Below are positions 14,696 to 16,730 of a DNA stretch of 16,730 bases, one piece after another. Source of the DNA: Deltaproteobacteria bacterium. GTDB taxonomy: Bacteria > Desulfobacterota > Desulfobacteria > Desulfobacterales > UBA11574. The notes under the pieces are model-generated. The model was not told the DNA's origin, made no database searches, and was given only the letters and a program-made list of their open reading frames with translations. Numbering within the stretch: position 1 is the stretch's first letter; each line of letters starts with the position of its first letter. Both the position numbers and the translations under genes were made by a program. The stretch is taken from the NCBI GenBank assembly GCA_019313505.1, contig JAFDBA010000028.1, forward strand, positions 1-16,730. Reading direction: 5' to 3'.

Positions 14696-14739
14696 TGCAG
14701 TTCGGACGTGAAGGATAGAGCGAATAAACAGGAGATCCC

Positions 14740-15876
14740 ATGATGAAAAATACAGACAGCGCAGTCAACAACCGAAATTTCATCGGTTATTCGCTGGAAT
14801 CCGCCATTAGCATCGGCCTTATTGCTCTTCTGGTTTGGTGGTGCTTCCTGATTTTTAGACCGTTTTTGATTCCGGTACTCTGGGCGATCATAATTGCCAA
14901 TGCCGTGTATCCGTTTTACCGCAAACTGGAAAACGGACTGGGCGGGCGTTCGAAGCTGACGGCAGCGCTGTTTACCCTGGCAGCGATAGCATTGCTGATG
15001 GTACCGACGGTTATGCTTTTTGGCTCCCTGATTGACGGTATCAAAGAACTGTCGGCGGGTCTGAAAAACGGTACGCTGACCATACCGCCCCCGACAGACA
15101 GCGTCGCCACCTGGCCGGTTATCGGAGAATCGGTTCATAAATTCTGGCATTCCGCCTCGGTCAATCTGCAGGCGACACTGCTTCGAATCGGTCCACAGCT
15201 CAAAGAAATAGCCGGAGGACTGCTGTCTTCCGGAGCCGGGTTGGCGTTAGGAGTTATTCAGTTCGTGATTTCAATTATGATCGCCGGTGTTTTCCTGGCC
15301 AAAGCCAAAGACTGCCACACCATTTCGATTAAAATCTTCAGGAGTTTCGCCGGAGAAAGAGGAGCAGAGCTCGTCGATCTTTCCAGTGCCACAATTCGAA
15401 GTGTCGCCCAGGGTGTTCTGGGCGTGGCCATTATCCAGTCGCTGCTGGCTGGTGTCGGTATGCTGATCGTCGGAGTGCCGGGGGCCGGATTCTGGACCTT
15501 TTTAGTGCTGCTCTTGGCTGTTGTACAGCTTCCTCCCATACTGGTATTGGGCCCTGTTATTTTTTACGTGTTTTCGGTTTCCAGTCAAACAGCTGCGGTA
15601 GTCTTCGCAATATGGGGTGTGTTCGTAAGTATCAGCGACTCGTTTCTGAAACCGCTCTTGCTGGGTCGTGGTGTACCGGTCCCCATGCTGGTTATTCTAA
15701 TCGGGGCCATCGGCGGCATGATGCTCTCCGGTATCATCGGACTCTTTGTGGGGGCGGTTGTCTTATCATTTGGTTTTAAACTCTTTCAGGCCTGGCTTGA
15801 TAAAGAGGTACAAGCGGAACCGGAAACTATGGTTCCGGATCCATCTTCGGTTAGGGAATCCGATGAGAAGAAGTGA
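14740..15876 (+). CDS. AI-2E family membrane permease
   Basis: 378 aa, normal for the AI-2E (PF01594, YdiK/PerM/TqsA) family. Members are inner-membrane proteins variously linked to export of signals or to ion antiport, so substrate cannot be inferred. Hydrophobic segments are at about 22-39, 42-56, 72-98, 164-187, 223-246, 252-280, 284-300 and 312-350, with a soluble segment (~100-160) between the third and fourth. Conserved family motifs are PFLIPVLWAIIIANAVYP (41-58), VQLPPILVLGP (262-272) and DSFLKPLLLGRGVPVPMLVI (300-319). The start may be ATG 14740 or the adjacent ATG 14743; AGGAG lies 5 and 8 nt before them. A charged cytoplasmic tail follows the last helix. Confidence 0.94.
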   Translation: MMKNTDSAVNNRNFIGYSLESAISIGLIALLVWWCFLIFRPFLIPVLWAIIIANAVYPFYRKLENGLGGRSKLTAALFTLAAIALLMVPTVMLFGSLIDGIKELSAGLKNGTLTIPPPTDSVATWPVIGESVHKFWHSASVNLQATLLRIGPQLKEIAGGLLSSGAGLALGVIQFVISIMIAGVFLAKAKDCHTISIKIFRSFAGERGAELVDLSSATIRSVAQGVLGVAIIQSLLAGVGMLIVGVPGAGFWTFLVLLLAVVQLPPILVLGPVIFYVFSVSSQTAAVVFAIWGVFVSISDSFLKPLLLGRGVPVPMLVILIGAIGGMMLSGIIGLFVGAVVLSFGFKLFQAWLDKEVQAEPETMVPDPSSVRESDEKK

Positions 15877-15902
15877 TTCTATCAGGTGGAAGGACATCTC
15901 CA

Positions 15903-15956
15903 ATGACAGAATCTGACAAAAGTAAGAATTCAGTCCCAAGAGATCAAGTTTTGTAG
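15903..15956 (+). pseudogene. Aborted 17-codon reading frame after the permease gene
   Basis: ATG 15903, with AAGGA 8 nt upstream and 27 nt after the permease stop, encodes MTESDKSKNSVPRDQVL and then TAG. Position and ribosome-binding site look like those of a true third gene of the unit, but only a polar N-terminus remains. It could be the start of a gene cut off by rearrangement, or a chance frame. Confidence 0.3.
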
Positions 15957-16142
15957 GCTACAATAAAAATATTCAAGCTTACGACTTCAATTCTCACACT
16001 TTTAGAGCTTTGCGATATTAAAAACTACGATATATATTGTTGAACTGGAATGGCTGGTGATATCACAATGCCTGCTAAATTGTTTTGGCAAGTTATGTCA
16101 AAAATAAAAACGTAAAATCGAGGTGATGTTTCGGGTCTCAAA

Positions 16143-16272
16143 TCTCCAATAGCTGCGATGCTCTTCCTTGGTCATGGCGTCCCCTCTCTTTGCGGCTGTA
16201 TGAGATTTCAATATAGGAGGACAATTAACACGGCCCCATGATCCTAAAAAAGTGGGTTGCTCAGACGCTTAC
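16143..16272 (-). mobile_element. Remnant of an IS66-family insertion sequence end
   Basis: Read leftward, the segment begins GTAAGCGTCTGAG at 16272; GTAAGCG is the typical start of IS66-family terminal repeats. About 100 nt inside, GAGAGGGG precedes an ATG at 16175 that encodes MTKEEHRSYWR, like the first residues of the small IS66 accessory protein. After about 11 codons the match ends and a stop follows at 16098, so the rest of the element is deleted. The family assignment is from recall of IS66 ends and needs a database check. Confidence 0.55.
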
Positions 16273-16279
16273 TCTTACA

Positions 16280-16308
16280 TTGACACTCAAGGAGAATTCC
16301 TCTATAGT
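16280..16308 (+). promoter_or_regulatory. Strong promoter for the ABC transporter binding-protein gene
   Basis: A perfect TTGACA (16280-16285) and TATAGT (16303-16308) are 17 nt apart. The spacer contains the partial palindrome AGGAGAATTCCT, a possible operator. Initiation near 16315 would give a ~60-nt leader. The -35 box lies just 7 bp outside the IS66-like end. No gene is seen in the ~490 bp between the permease and this promoter apart from the remnants listed. Confidence 0.65.
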
Positions 16309-16373
16309 TTTTACCCGGCAAAGCAAGCTCTTATCACTTCGCTTTACTCACTATCACTAAGGAGAAAACCATT

Positions 16374-16730
16374 ATGAGAGGTAAACTGGCAATCATTTTA
16401 TTGATCGTTTTTTTCGTAAGCCCGCTATCAGCTCAAGAACTCATAGGAACCCTTCAACAGATTAAAAAATCCGGTCAAATCAGAATCGGCTATCGTGTGT
16501 CTGAACCACCCATGTCATTTTTGGACAAAGACGGCAAACCGACAGGTTATTCTATTGATATCTGTAAAAGTATCGTAACTGAAGTTGAAAACAAAATTGG
16601 TGCGGACGTAAAGGTGGAATATGTTCCCGTAACAGCTGATGGGCGATTTAAAGCCCTGGGCGATAACAAAATTGACATATTATGTGGCTCAACTACTAAA
16701 ACGCTTTCCCGTAGTGAACTTGTTGACTTT
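16374..16730 (+). CDS. Amino-acid ABC transporter substrate-binding protein, partial at window edge
   Basis: The first 119 residues of a periplasmic solute-binding protein of SBP family 3. A signal peptide (MRGKLAIILLIVFFVSPLSA) should be cut before QEL. The mature N-terminus has the family motifs LQQIKKSGQIRIGYR (27-41), EPPMSFLDKDGKPTGYSIDI (44-63), VPVTADGRFKALGDNKIDIL (86-105) and CGSTTKTLSRSELVDF (104-119). The CGSTT and SRxxxVDF pattern is nearest to glutamate/aspartate binders such as GltI, so an acidic amino acid is a reasonable guess for the ligand. AAGGAG lies 7 nt before the ATG. The frame is open at the window end; permease and ATPase genes would be expected downstream. Confidence 0.92.
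   Translation, partial: MRGKLAIILLIVFFVSPLSAQELIGTLQQIKKSGQIRIGYRVSEPPMSFLDKDGKPTGYSIDICKSIVTEVENKIGADVKVEYVPVTADGRFKALGDNKIDILCGSTTKTLSRSELVDF

Noticed and set aside
1..16730. CRISPR arrays, tRNA and rRNA genes
   Set aside because: No regularly spaced repeats and no cloverleaf or rRNA-like segment were seen on either strand.

Overview
The window looks like chromosomal DNA of a deltaproteobacterial, probably sulfate-reducing (Desulfobacterales-like) anaerobe. This is an inference from three things: a split glycine-decarboxylase P-protein (gcvPA/gcvPB), a GcvT-SHMT fusion, and short palindromic intergenic repeats of a kind I associate with that group. No rRNA, tRNA or CRISPR array was seen.

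Left part (1-5935), one-carbon/glycine metabolism. Two divergent units share a ~360-bp intergenic region. Leftward runs gcvH-gcvPA-gcvPB, tightly packed: TAA directly followed by ATG, then an ATGA overlap. gcvPB is cut by the window edge. Rightward runs one 883-codon gene encoding a complete aminomethyltransferase (GcvT) fused to a complete but divergent serine hydroxymethyltransferase (SHMT). Together these encode glycine <-> CO2 + NH3 + methylene-THF and serine <-> glycine + methylene-THF, lacking only dihydrolipoamide dehydrogenase. The rightward gene has a sigma70-like promoter and a leader with mutually exclusive hairpins.

Middle (5936-10354). A 254-bp imperfect inverted-repeat element follows the fusion gene. 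Then come a leftward protein with kinase-like motifs, a small unknown gene, argC (arginine biosynthesis) and an MscS-type mechanosensitive channel. Ahead of mscS is a consensus sigma54 promoter, followed within ~75 nt by a perfect hairpin and a terminator-like structure. Behind mscS lies a ~144-bp palindromic, MITE-like element flanked by 13-bp direct repeats; an end of the same repeat family lies before argC.

Right part (10355-16730), cell envelope and transport. It holds a lipoprotein with VWA, thrombospondin-type-3 and OmpA domains, ended by a strong terminator; a second lipoprotein behind a structured leader; a Phenol_MetA_deg-type outer-membrane protein; a broken C-terminal remnant of fdhE; a small exported helical protein; an AI-2E family permease; a 17-codon start of a lost gene; a remnant of one IS66-type insertion-sequence end; and, behind a near-consensus promoter, the start of an amino-acid ABC transporter binding protein that runs off the window. 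The fdhE fragment, the IS remnant and the aborted start show that the right part has been rearranged.
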